Assembly (NCBI GenBank): GCA_021234535.1
Contig: CM037839.1
Coordinates: 25,593,196-25,657,195, forward strand
Source: Stichopus chloronotus
Taxonomy: Eukaryota; Echinodermata; Holothuroidea; Aspidochirotida; Stichopodidae
DNA length: 64,000 bases
Direction: 5' to 3'
This document shows positions 15,201 through 27,100 of the stretch, in pieces; the first letter of the stretch is position 1; every line of letters begins with the position of its first letter. A program made the position numbers and the translations under genes. A model generated the notes under the pieces. It did no database searches and was not told where the DNA came from. It saw only the letters and a list, made by a program, of their open reading frames with translations.

Positions 15201-16970
15201 AATTTGTGCTCCAGTGTTGAGACTTTAACAACCTGGCCAAAAAAAAAAAAGAAGCAAAACCTGACACATCTCATCACAAATATTTGCTGGTACCTGTCTG
15301 CATGCAGGTACAGCATACAGTGCTTATCGCATACAGAAATTCGCAATGTCGCAAATTCAAGCAGACGTTGAGACAAATGTTGGTATACCACCAACATACT
15401 GTACTGTACAGTAGACTCAGATAAATGCATGCATTGTTGCTAAACAGCAACCAGTCGATGAACAAAGGCAGTTTACATGTATTCCACGTACACCTGCATC
15501 TTTCAGTCCTCTAAATTAAGTGCTCCATAGTCGCCTTGTTCTGTATGATATAGGCCTACTCATATTAGTAACAAAATTTGGCATATTTTGGGTAATAGCT
15601 ATGGGAATACTGTATCTGAAGATACGTGCACTAAAACAGTACACGAAGCAATGCCAACTGCACACACAAACCTGATTGGTCGAGTGCCGTCACTAAATCA
15701 AAGTAATGAACATTGGGGGATCCATAAACAGATGCAAAAATGATGTATGAGAGTTACCAGTAACATACAGTACTGTACATTTCAGATGTTGAAGAAATTT
15801 TATTTCACATTTCCTGCATGTACTAGAAGGAATCTAGAGACAAGTTACTGTGAATTGTTCTTACTGTGAATGAGAGCGACCATATTTTTTTTTACTGCAT
15901 GCACTTCAAAAAGCTCACCTCCAATATCATGCTCATAAATCAAGATGTATACTGGAGTTTGTAAAAGACTGCTTTGGTCAGGAGAGAATTCCAGTTTAAA
16001 ATGTTACGTTTGCAGCAACATAGGTACAGTAATCCAACGTTTCTTTCATTGAGGCAGTCAAAGTTATAATGAAATACAAAAGGCTATTCTTGTACTTTTG
16101 TCTGTGTGACACCACAGATTTTGCAAAGTACTGTAGTATGCACCAGTGTGAAGAAAATGATATGACAAAACACACAAGCTTACTGTGCAAACAGAACATG
16201 GATAGATGGAGATATGGTTTTCACAAACAAAGAGAGAAAAGATTCGCTAAGTTCATGAAATTTGACTTTTTTTTTTCACTTGATAAATCCCCTTCAAAAT
16301 GTGTCTATTGGATACTGTATGTACAAGTACAACAGTCCTTGTATGGAATGAAGTGCTGAGCTGCTCTATTTGAGTTCACAATCAGCAATAACCAGTGCAT
16401 TGTGGTTAGGTTAAATAGGACAATGTTTACAGTAGAGTGACCTACATGTAGTACAGAAGAGGTTGACAGGCAGACTGTTTGGTAGGTCTATAAATGAAGC
16501 TGTCCTTGATCAATGACTTTACTACTCCTTTGACAAAAAGGCAAAAAGAAAAAATCCACCACCAAAATGCCATTAATGTCATCAACTGACATACAGTACC
16601 CTGTAGATAGCTGGCACTTTTCACCAAGATGTGCCCCCCCCCCCCCCTAAAAATAAATATAAGAAAGACTGATTTAAGTATTTACAATCTGGTAAGTACT
16701 ACATTCATGCAAATAGGTCACATGCATGGTCATGCACAGAGGTCACAAGACAAATCATTCTTGCCTCACCTTCCCAAGCAACCTTCCCCGACGATATCCA
16801 ACGCCAGTGTCAGAATCAATGATGACGGCAGGGCATTCTTTGGGCAGAGATTTTGGCAAATCTGGAGGAATTTTCTTTTTCTCTATGCTTTCTTTGGTTA
16901 TCACATAATCATCTTTTTTCTCTTCTAAAGTAAGTTTTTCCTCCCTTCTAACAGTTCCTTCTGAGTCCAT
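9106..16970 (-). CDS. PLK: Polo-like kinase, 5' part of gene (two coding exons, PLK2/3-like)
   Basis: Two minus-strand exons, 16770-16970 and 9106-9213, are both in phase 0 and join to give 103 residues: an N-terminal extension, then a polo-kinase lead-in with RRGRLLGK, then GGFARCYE. Together they form the glycine-rich ATP loop GKGGFA (the family signature is LGKGGFA(R/K)CYE). AYAGKVVNK follows, with the probable catalytic Lys at residue 88, then ISKPNQRAK, matching the KPHQREK segment of polo kinases. Polo-like kinases are Ser/Thr kinases of cell cycle, centrosome and stress control, and have C-terminal polo boxes. RGRLLGKGGFARCYE looks closer to PLK2/3 than PLK1, while AGKVV resembles PLK1, so the paralogue is uncertain. 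The rest of the kinase domain and the polo boxes were not found between 1 and 9105, so the gene probably continues off the left edge. Confidence 0.85.
9835..9955 (-). repeat. Dispersed repeat family B, copy 1
   Basis: The minus strand contains CTATCCAAGAGGAGCTCCAC and GTTGGC, then an ATGTTTTGGC block. The same order occurs on the plus strand at about 44985-45110 and, partly, at 49600-49700. Non-coding. Confidence 0.6.
10298..10560 (+). repeat. Dispersed repeat family A, copy 1
   Basis: Lies in PLK intron 1 and is a close copy of 17548-17806. A third, older copy is on the minus strand near 48385-48605. The element is non-coding as far as can be seen. Confidence 0.85.
16770..16970 (-). CDS. 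PLK: Polo-like kinase coding exon 1
   Basis: 67 codons from ATG at 16970 to a consensus donor (AAG|GTGAGG). The first 40 residues are charged and Lys/Glu-rich, with no recognised domain. Residues from about 43 (PKECPAVIID) match the lead-in to the polo kinase domain, and the exon ends with RGRLLGK, the first half of the ATP loop. I see no other in-frame ATG upstream with a better context. 5' UTR exons may exist upstream but cannot be fixed from sequence alone. Confidence 0.82.
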
Positions 16971-17547
16971 CTTGATCTTTCGTTGTTTCAGAGAAAGGTA
17001 ACAGCTTCCAAATAGCTGAGACCTGCACTGTCCCTCCCTTTGTGTGGAAGGCCTGCATACAAAAAAGAAGTTGGATCATAGACCATACAGAAGTACTTCA
17101 AGCGACTGTATGTACTGCACAGTACAGACTTTATGATAGAGGCAGATACTGTGGGAATTCATTAACATACTGCATACGTATTAAGCCATGCATTTTTCTC
17201 CATAGGAGCCATAAGCTTGCACCTTTTTCTTCATTCAACTCATTGTCTTACAGTACAGTACATTAAGAGTGGTACAAACATGATACAGTACAAAAAAAAA
17301 ACCTTGATTAACCTAAGCTGAAGACCTTTAAAAAAAAAGAAAAGAGAAAATAAATTAACAAATACTATAGAAAAAGAAGACCACATAGAAGAAAGATAAG
17401 TAAATTAGTAATAATCCATGGTCTTTTGATTTTAAAAGTGATTAAATGGCTTGCAGTTGTATATTAAATTTTCTATGTTTTGTGATGTGCCTCATAACAG
17501 AAGAGTTGTTGGATCCTGCGGCATAGATGGTACAGGCTCATTATTGT

Positions 17548-17806
17548 TTAAAGACAAAAACTCATCACCCCAGACAGTTTCAATTCTCCCAACCACCTAC
17601 CTCTAGTCCCTCCCTCAGCCTGTCTTAAATTCCTTCAAATGTGTAATCGAAACAATGGATCCCTGTGTACACTGTGCAATATGAGCTGCTCTGCATCTTT
17701 CGAATTTGCTGTCAATCTTAGAGTACTGTAACTTAGAACCAGTTGAGAATTTTGCTTTCAGGGAGGTAAAAATATAGCTTAGGGTGATGCAATACAGTCT
17801 TTAATG
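17548..17806 (+). repeat. Dispersed repeat family A, copy 2
   Basis: About 260 bp that aligns end to end with 10298-10560 in the same orientation with few substitutions and small indels. Shared landmarks are AAAGACAAAAACTCATCA at the start, CTGCATCTTTCGAA in the middle and ATGCAATACAGTCTTTAA at the end. No terminal inverted repeat or coding frame is conserved. Confidence 0.85.
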
Positions 17807-18830
17807 ATGCTGGCAGAATCTGTGTATCTCCAACATGGGTCTTTTGTTGCACATTTAATGGACTATGTTTTTATTACAATATCGGCCAATCGTCCGTCTA
17901 GTAGTTTCGGTATCAATGCCTTATTTCACAGCATCTATGAACAGTCCTTAAATACATCATGAACCACATGTGGTATATGCATGAAAACTGGCTTTATCTT
18001 ATTTTGAACATTATCCAATGTCAATTTTGAAGATCATACAATGCCAATTTAAGTATCAAATTATGATATATTCTTTTCAGGAGTAACTATAGGACACCCT
18101 GCCATTCGGAAACGCTCCAATATGAATGGATGCTGGTGTGATCTTGTGACTACAGTCAAGTGCAGGTTGTTAGGGACGTACTACTGTAGATGACCGGGAA
18201 TGTTTTGTTGAAAAATCTCGTAAGTCCTCAACTACTAATTTGAGTGGATTTGCAGATGCAGAGATTAAGGGTTGTACTGTGCAAGAGCATCTCCTCTTTA
18301 TGATTTTAGATTTATTTCAAGGTTACGACAACAGCTTTGATGAACAGTACTGCTTTTCTAGTATACTTCATATGTAATGTTAATTTTTGTTGATACATTT
18401 GCCAGAGGGTACATATGAGAAATGAATATCTTAATCCATGGACGGCTCTTTTGCATAGAGTAAAGTGTTACTTTGTGACTAGATTCCTAAATTTATGCAC
18501 ATTATTTTTTGGCTTTGAACACACAATTAATTACAGAAAGACCTAGGCTACTGTAGCAATATCCTGAAAGATACTTTCGTAAAATATAATTTGCGAGATT
18601 TAGCTGTACGAATTTCGAATCAGTGACCAGAAGTGACGTCAACAAGGTATCAGACAACTAAAAGAGTTGGTATATTGTCTATGTTCTATCTTTGCTTAGT
18701 TTTTTTTTTTTTTTGAGTTTTTTTTTCTCTCTTCGGTATTTCAAAGTTGTGAATTTTCTGTGAAATGAAACACTGTTAGACCTGAGGGAGAAGTGTTGTA
18801 AGTTAATTAGTGAAAGAGAACATTGAGAAC

Positions 18831-18909
18831 GTACGAGGCTTTGAACCTAGGATATGAAGATAATAGTTGCATTGTAAGTCATACGCCTTCCCCACTACGC
18901 TACGAGAGC
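18831..18909 (-). repeat. tRNA-like remnant (tRNA pseudogene or SINE head)
   Basis: The minus strand has an A-box-like TAGCGTAGTGGGG and, at tRNA spacing, a B-box GGTTCAAAGCC, within about 79 bases. The acceptor ends do not pair well and no clean anticodon stem is seen, so a functional tRNA is unlikely. It is probably a pol III-type retroposon head or a decayed tRNA. Confidence 0.5.
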
Positions 18910-21194
18910 AAATCTGGTGGTTGGGGGTTCTAAAATGCATACAATACACACAGGACTATTCCAACCTAGTCACATAACAATATTTATACATTCATGTAGT
19001 ATAAATAAGTACCTATCCCCTAACCCTGAAACGTTACACCTAACTCAATCTCCCTGACCCGATCCCCTAACCCTGTTACTAACGCTACTCCATTCATCAT
19101 TCAGTCTATTTTAACAGCACGAAACCCATTCAATGTACGTAGGTATAAAGCCGGTTCCACTCCACCGATTAAGTACAATAGCCAATGACATTACATGTCA
19201 CTTCCGGGCACTGATTCTAAATTAGAGCCGATTCAGCTGATGCTTTAGAATGAAGTTGGGATGACTGCTTATTCCCTTTAACGTAACAACAATAAACATT
19301 GATTGATACCCATACTAGAAAATTGGGTTCACTGTTTAAGCAACATTATTACAGCGCTAAAATATGTTGCTAGGCCACAAAGTTTGCGGCTGTTTTGTGA
19401 AAGAACCCATGCATTTTCCTTATAATACAAAATACATTACATGTTAAAAACATTGCACAGTCTGTCAATCAATGGCATAGAGTTGTTTCAAATATATTAC
19501 ATTAAATATTCTCAGATCTGCTTACGTACACGAAAAATTTGGTGGGCAAATGTGATGCACTAACTTAGTTACCCGTAGTACCAGATGATACCATCAGACG
19601 TTGCTGTACAGTAACTTAGTGTGAATGTTACTCTTACAATTACAGACGATGGTAACTTGACAATTTGCTTGAATTTCATTACGAGCACTCTCCCACAAAA
19701 CAACAGCGACGACATTCCAAATGAGTTTCTTAATTTCCACAATAGTAACTTACCCACTAAGGCTGCAGAAAAATCATTACATGAGGTCCGAGTTACGGCA
19801 CCCTTTCACGTGTATCATGACTTCACTGGCTTTATGTTAATAGAGTTAAAGGCTAATGTGGTTTGTTTGGTGATGACTGTTCGGTGAGCTCACTGCAGCA
19901 TCAGCTGTGAACGCATAAGAGAGTAGTAGAATTGCATACAAGTGCCCTAGTGTAACCTGCACACAGCAGACACACCGTACTGTACAGTAGCCCTAAACCG
20001 CATTTAATCACAATGAACGATGTTTTGACCATAACAGACACCACAAAAATGCCAAAATAAACGTGCTGATGCGGCTAGAACACACTGGGATGAGGAAGAA
20101 AGTCGAATAATGTAGTCAAGGGGTTTTAACAAAATTCTCCCTGGTCAGCTTGTCTTCTAGTCAATCGACCACAAAAAAAAAATGGCTGAATGTAACAAAA
20201 GAATGTTTCTCTTCTTTGGTCTTGTAAAAATGGCAAAGTAAAGGGAATGTAACGGCTTGAACACAGACATAGGATGAAAGTTACAATGTAGGACATTTGA
20301 TGCTGACGGTAGGACAGAAGTCAAATAATGAAATATATACTTAGAAATTCACCTTGAGTCTTGAGCCAAAGTCGGCAGGACGGTAAGAAGATGGAGACAA
20401 GATTTGTCCTTACTGTTAATGTCTGTTTCAGGTTTTTTCTTCTAAATTTCTACATTGATTTCCAGGAAACGATTTTTTTTTCATTTTGCATCTTTTAACG
20501 CCATGGCTACCGGTACCGTAATCCTATGCGAAAACGCGTATCGAATGTTTACATTTTTGAAGGAATTATAAAGCCTTGGATTCACTTGAAATGACATGAT
20601 ATTCGTTTGAAAATAATAATAAATGATAAAATTGCTATACATTTTGACAGCATTTCATTTTTTTATATTTTTTTTATCTGTCTTCTTATTTGGGGTGTTT
20701 TTGTTGCACTATGATTTCCTATCATTTTTTTTTTTCCGTTTTTCATCAAAATGATTAATTTTGAGTTATAACCGATAGCGTGCTCCAGTATTTACATAAA
20801 TTGCAGCTCAATCAGAGTGCATTAGACTGAAGAAAATAGACCGAGGAAGTTTGTCACGGATACCATAGCACTGGCTCTAGTTTAGGTCAGTGTCAATTTT
20901 GATCATGGTCAGGCAGTGTTGTTCACTGTTTAGTACATCCAAAATAGACATTAAATGATTTACATGACTTTCTGTCTGAGAAAAAATAATCGAAAGCATC
21001 GATTTCATCAACATTTCTTTAAAAAAGTACCATTGAAAGGCTTATTTTTGCAGTGCTCCATTGTGTAGGTGATAAACTCCTGAACAACCCCTTAATACAA
21101 ACTAAAAAAAAAAAACGTGAGTAAACTATTTTTCCCATGCAGGTTGGATACGTTTACCTCCTTACAAACTGCTGGGTAAAAAAAATAAGTAAAA

Positions 21195-21410
21195 TTAAGA
21201 GAAATTGTCACTTTGTCGCGATAAAACAACTCGTCAAAATGGCAAAATTCGGAAAACTGCCCTTTTGCCGAGTTCCAACATCTGGTCAATTTGGCAAAAT
21301 TTAAAAATTCCCATTTTGTCGAGTTCGAACATCTCGTCAAAGTGGCAAAATTAGAAAAATTGCCATTTTGCAGGGTTAGAACATCTCGTCAAAATGGCGA
21401 ATTTCGGAAT
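21195..21410 (+). repeat. Hairpin-rich satellite array, left arm
   Basis: Four diverged units with a period of about 52 bp (the TCGTC word recurs near 21231, 21283, 21334 and 21386). Each unit is itself an imperfect inverted repeat of AAAATGGCAAAATTC and its complement GCCATTTTG. Open frames across it are repeat by-products. Confidence 0.8.
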
Positions 21411-21589
21411 GTTCTCATTATTGCGACATCCACTAGTCTAGAGAGTAGGAATTGTAACCATAAGGTTAGCTTCACTGTATGTTGGTATGATCGATACGCA
21501 GCATTGTAGCTTGATTGCGATAGTTTCAAGCAGTGTATTATACTACAAGCGATGATTCACTCTTTTCAGTTGATCGACCCTGTCACTCT

Positions 21590-21840
21590 CCCGTTTTGTT
21601 GTTCTAATTCGGCAAAATGGCAAATTTTCGGAAAGCCATTTTGGCAAGATGTCCTAGTCAAACAAAATGACACTTTTCCGAATTTTGCCATTTTGATGAG
21701 TTGTTTTATCTCGGCAAAATGACATTTTTTTTTTTCAATTTTGTCATTTGGAAGAAATGTTTGAACTCGGCGAAATGACAATTTTTGTAAATTTGCCATT
21801 GTGGCAAAATGTTCTTAGTCCACTAAATGACAATTTCGAT
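21590..21840 (-). repeat. Hairpin-rich satellite array, right arm (inverted)
   Basis: Units of the same family as 21195-21410 in opposite orientation (ATTTTGCCATTTTGATGAG and TCGGCAAAATGACA words near 21610, 21712 and 21768). They are separated from the left array by about 180 bp of unrelated sequence. Confidence 0.75.
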
Positions 21841-22755
21841 ACCGTCGAAACGATTATCACGCTTGATTGTAAAGTGTACCGTTGGGAGTTTGACTTACTC
21901 AAGTCTTAAATTGCGAAACGATAAAATACTAAACTGCTAAAATAAAAACCGGTCTTATTAAGCCATATCCCAACCAAAATTTACAAAGAAGTCTCGTTCG
22001 CGTCTGCATGATCCACTCAACACAATGAGCTCAGTTGTAGAGCAAAACACTGAATGTGGATAGAGATTCACTGAACGAAAGAACTGCCTCTCGAAAATGA
22101 GAGGCCTAGCAGCCTAGGTACTGTCCGTGACGTCATGGACAGTACAATTACTGCATTTTCCTGTCAAGAGAAAACGATAAGTGACAGTGCGCCCTCTTTT
22201 AAAAAAGTTCATTGCTGTAGTCCCATATAATTTCCGCTTTATGGAAACAATGTTACACTTAATAGTTAATAAAGTTAACAAAGCAAACATTAATAGTTGC
22301 AAACAAAAGGTACATAGGTGAAAAGTGAAAGGCATCGTGTTTTATTTCCCAAACAAGGTTTAATAAAAATACATCGACCCCATAAAGGAAAATTAAGTGG
22401 AAAAAGAAACGAAAATATTATGGCTATCATGTAGATTTGGTCAAGTATCGGGTCTCGAATACATAACTTCAATGTGCCAACACAGGAAATAATTTAACGT
22501 CAATGAGGGAAGATTGAAATGAGACCAAGGTGCCATTCGCTGAAATTTTATGGTAGAAATTATTTTCAAAACATGTCTTTGGGGAGAAAGATATGTACTG
22601 CTCACGAAACACTTCATGCGGTAATGAAAATCCTTTCCCTCGATTTGATATAGGTCAAGGCATGATAAGTGAATGAAGAAGTGTGAATTACTTCGTATTG
22701 GTTATGTTATAATGCAATAGCCTCATGGTATAAGAAAAGAGCCCCACGCTTATCT

Positions 22756-22787
22756 AGTCACCTCACTACACATGTAGTCAGGTGACT
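22756..22787. repeat. Near-perfect 32-bp palindrome
   Basis: AGTCACCT-C-ACTAC, a 4-base centre, GTAGT-C-AGGTGACT: arms of 14 bases with one central mismatch. Seen directly. No function is assigned. Confidence 0.8.
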
Positions 22788-23980
22788 CAACGCCTGAAAT
22801 GGCCTGTCGGTACATAATCATGTCAGTGAAACTCGGAATAATAATTGTGTTCTACTAATCTCATATGGCCCTCACCTCAGCAATGCCTCCTACCACATAC
22901 CCCAAGGGGACAACAGAGGAAATGCGATAGGATAGTATACAATTCGGGTACATCAAACATGATGAGTTTATTGTAAAATGAAAATGTTTCAATACTCCCT
23001 TGCATGATACATTACACACTAAGAGGGGAAAAAACAGTTACCACACATCCGCAACGTAAAGGAAACGTACTGCAGTTCTTTGCGCAAAAGACCTGTTAGA
23101 GATAATTAACTAATTTCCTTTGTTTTGACACCGGGGAGCTTATGACATGTCATTATTAACAGTCCTCGGGTAAGTATCTTATGGGATGAGTTCATTAAAA
23201 GCCCGTCTGCCTCACATCTTAAAACAAACCTTGATAAAGTTTGAGAAGTTGCATAAATAAGCATACTGAACTATTCAAATGTGACATTCATACACTGCTT
23301 TCAACGTGTAATGTAATTTGTGGAGGAGGTTGGAAACACTTATATGCAGTTGAAAGAAGGCCAATTGATTAATTAGTCATCAACCACGTCAGACAAATTT
23401 TCAACTTTCGATGACGGATATACTCAGTTAATTTTCAGGAATTTTATTGGAGTACGTTCTTACACTGGATTGGTTACTACCAGGAGGGAGCTGATGACAC
23501 CAAACTTATTTGCTCTGCCTGAGCGATTACGTGAAAATTGCAGTGTAGTTAGCAGACATATATATGCCGAGACTGTGAAAGCTAGTGTTTGGTGTAAGCA
23601 CCCACAAGAATTAAAAACAAAAAGGAAAAATATGGTCTGCGGATTTCGAGGTCATAAACTGACTCGGATGTCTATCAAAATAAACTTGCTAAAGACAAGA
23701 ATCAGGACAAACTGCAGGCACGATGAAGAAAGACACATTAATTCACATGTGATGAGGTGAACAATTTGATGACATTTTTGACGTCATTAATGACGGTTTC
23801 AAATTATTTCTGAATACTATTCATACGTACACGAGTCGGCAGACTTTGTTTTGCTTTGTTTATCCTGTTTCCTATTCGTACCATTATTTGTGGCGGTACA
23901 TATTGAAAACGGAATATCCTTCGATATAGTTACTCCAGATTGTTGCGAGGAAACGACTGCTCACGAACCTCTTCTTGGGA

Positions 23981-24000
23981 TATAAATTTAATGTCACGTG
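23981..24000 (+). promoter_or_regulatory. Candidate TATA box and E-box upstream of caveolin
   Basis: TATAAAT at 23981-23987 and CACGTG at 23995-24000 lie 60-80 bases before the ATG at 24060, giving room for a short 5' UTR. The motifs are seen directly; promoter function is inference. Confidence 0.35.
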
Positions 24001-24059
24001 ACCCATTTCACGCTATCTCCTTTTTTTTAATTACGGTCCTCGTTAGATAGGTAGCAACA

Positions 24060-24167
24060 ATGATGATGGGGGACTCATCAGTGGGTGTTTACTCTACGCC
24101 CGAGTCAGCCCTGGCCCAGTCCCTGTCGGATGGAGAACAATATGAAGGCAAAGAGACAAAAATTAAG
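24060..24167 (+). CDS. CAV: Caveolin exon 1 (N-terminal tail)
   Basis: 36 codons starting with three consecutive ATGs (MMMGDSSVGVYSTPES) and ending at an excellent donor (AAG|GTAAGT), phase 0. Hydrophilic and acidic, as caveolin N-termini are. It is assigned to the gene by strand, phase and the TATA box upstream; the join to exon 2 is inferred. Confidence 0.6.
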
Positions 24168-27100
24168 GTAAGTCTTGTCATCTACAAACGATGCACCTTT
24201 GTCTTTTACTTATTGCTGTAGTATAGACCATGGAGCTAAATTGCTTCATCTCCTTTGGATAAAAGTTTGAGGAAATCAGGTGTTTTGCAGAATAGAAAAG
24301 TGTGAATACTTTCTCAAGAAGTAAGTGGGGTGTGTTCGTAACAGGAAACATGATGTCATTATTGGAATGATTATATTCTTAAGGATGAACATGCCTCGGT
24401 GGAGGGCTAGGGGAGGGGGGACTACAGGAGTGTACGAAACTGTCTCAGGTCTAGCAAGTAAGTTAGAAAGAAGTGCCATATGGTGAAGGCACCCAAAATC
24501 AAACCTTAAAAAGTGTCAAGAGTGTCAAGACTTTCCATCAACAGGATCATGTGTACCTTGGGTCTTTTGTGTGCTCCTGGGCACACCCCTGGAGTTGGGT
24601 CAGGATTACCAGTTGAATATTTTTCCAAATGGTAGTTTCTTGTCAGGGTACCATTTCAATGGCATGGACTCCTCAGATCCCTGTACTATTTGGCATTTGA
24701 GGTCAAAATAGGAGCCTTCTTATCTATATTCAAACTGGCAGAGGAGGATACTAGACGAATGTGGATGAGATTCAACACCGTTAGAATCGCATTACAATCC
24801 CCCCCCCCCCGATATCGCAGTGTTATTATTATTATTTGAGCACGGACCCCCCCCAACGCAGCAAATCACCCCTCCCACTCCCCCTATCATCTTTCCTCAG
24901 GGCTCATACAACACAGATGTCAAATTCGTGACATTTGTTAACTGCATGACATGTCGATTGTGTTACTTACCTATTGGCTTTTGTACAAAATGCAGGACGA
25001 GGTGAATCATGTGAAATTATAACCTGCAGCGCGCGGTGGGTAGCTGGTGTCGGTCACCGGTTGCTGGATTATTTCTGCTCTACACTTGGGGACAAGTATC
25101 AACTTCCGTCTCGGGGCACCCCCCCCCCCCTCTTTCTGTTGCTAATTTATGTAGACGTTAATTCACCCCATACGTCACTACCTCAAAAAGTGTTGTAAGG
25201 TTTCATAGTGTGCTAATTTAAAGGAGATACGTAATTGTGTAATATTGGCGATTTGCCCACTGCTTTGCTTGGTGATTGTTCAAATGAGAAATAAAATGCC
25301 TTTTGCCCTTTCCTGATTAAAAAATAAATAAATAAATTAACACCTGACATGCTGAAAAAACAATAGTTTTACGAATCCTCGAGAACACGATGAATAGTAT
25401 TTTCTTAAAAGTGGTGGTACAAATGTAACGAAAATTGTCATAATTGTTTAGAGAAATACTGTTCGGTCAAATTCGTGAACGGTTAGTCTTTTCTTGACGT
25501 GTACGGTAATCGTCGAAGTTGCACGGTTGTAGGGTCGTTTAGAGGAAAAACTGCAAAAAGGATAGCATGAAGTCTTTTTAAATCTATCCGTCTATATCAC
25601 GTGATGGTGCAGTTAAAGGAGGAGAGGTATAGTTGTAGTCGTATATTACATAACTTTTTTGCAGTTTCTCCTTCAAAATCGGGTGTAAGCATATACGTTG
25701 TTGACAAATTCAGTCACAAAGTGCCCTCTGGACGATTTTGACGATGTCGAAGTCCCACACGTCATACTCATGAGTATTCGTTATGCCTCTCACTTGCTTT
25801 GAACATAGACATAGAAGAACACAGAACATAGTTTGATCAAAGATTGTCAGGTTGTATACCCTTCATAAGTAAGGTCAGCAGCTATAGATCTAAACACTGA
25901 TGACCTTTGACTAAACAATGAACGTTTTCTGCATGGATATATCTGATTTGGAAGAAGAAAGTGCAATATGTTGTGTTTGACTTTTGTCACAATTGCCCTA
26001 TAATCCTTATTGTATGGAGCATATGGTTATCTTTATCCCGCCGCCAAAACTTTTCTGCAATTCACTCATGATGAGGGAGGCAATTTCTGACGTAAGGAAA
26101 GCAAAAGTGGTCCCATAAAATTAATGAATGAGACTAATGATATTAAACTAACTCAATTTTTACCATCTATATATAAATATTTACACTGTCTTTACACTGG
26201 AAGTAAAGAAATGAAATGATAAAACATTGTGATAAGCCCGTTATTTATTAGTGATGTATGAAGCCATACTTGTAGCAATTTATAGTTGAATGACTCTTTC
26301 GACTTCAAGTTTAATTCGAGCCATGACATGCCTATGTATGGGATTTGTAAGGCATTTCGTTACTTGTTTTGGGGTCATCCGTATCAACCCAAACTGCTTC
26401 GAGCCTCAATAGTACGTCAGTCCGGCGACTCACTGTGTCCATATTGAGGGCTGTACCGAAGCACTGTGAATCGAAACGTCTAACAGCATACGGTCGTGCA
26501 TATCCAGCTATTGCCTTACTAAGATAATTCATTTGAAATGAATTATGAATTACCTTAGTTGCCTTACAAGTAGAGCGCCCTCATTTCTTATGTTTCGATA
26601 AGTCCACTGCAATACACAAGTCAGTATCCTTTATAAATACAGGAACGAAACGTCCTGGCAGTAAATTCGGGTAGCCGATACGTAATTCGTTTCAAGTTTG
26701 TATGACACTGAATTAACAAATATGGGTAAATTTTTTAATTATGTATTGAAAAAGTATGCAATTTTAAAGCAACGTGGCCATAATAACATAAGTATGACCT
26801 TCACTGTAGTGACCTACGTACAAAATGATTAAAATTGTGTAAAACCTTGTAGTTTCAACAATTTCAGTCACTATATCAATCATGAAGAATTTGAGACAAA
26901 ACGGATGATATCTGAGTGTGCTAAAATTATGATTTGCAAGTATGAAATCAAAAATTAGAACGTTTTGACAATATTAGTAACCTCCATTGTAAAAATATGT
27001 ATGACAGTTGTGGTTGTTATCACAAAAGTTGGCGACTTTTTGTGATAACGTTGTTTCAGCAAAGGCTCATTGTATTTGGTACCCTAAAGAGGCTTGAATT

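Larger units (their letters stand above)
9214..16769 (-). other. PLK intron 1
   Basis: The intron is inferred from the exact joining of exons 1 and 2. It is densely populated by TACTGTACAGTA-like words and holds two dispersed repeats (about 9835-9955 and 10298-10560). Short open frames are present but none is recognisable. Confidence 0.7.
16971..24059. other. Intergenic region between divergent PLK and caveolin genes
   Basis: No gene is recognised. Contents: a second copy of the 265-bp dispersed repeat (17548-17806), a tRNA-like remnant (18831-18909), two oppositely oriented satellite arrays (21195-21410 and 21590-21840), a near-perfect palindrome (22756-22787), and the caveolin TATA/E-box region at its right end. 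The ORFs at 19621-19887 and 23470-23760 look like chance open frames. Confidence 0.5.

Noticed and set aside
26332..26532. Minus-strand frame RRTDVLLRLEAVWVDTDDP that reads as protein-like
   Set aside because: No family is recognised and there is no splice context; it may be a transposon fragment but cannot be supported.
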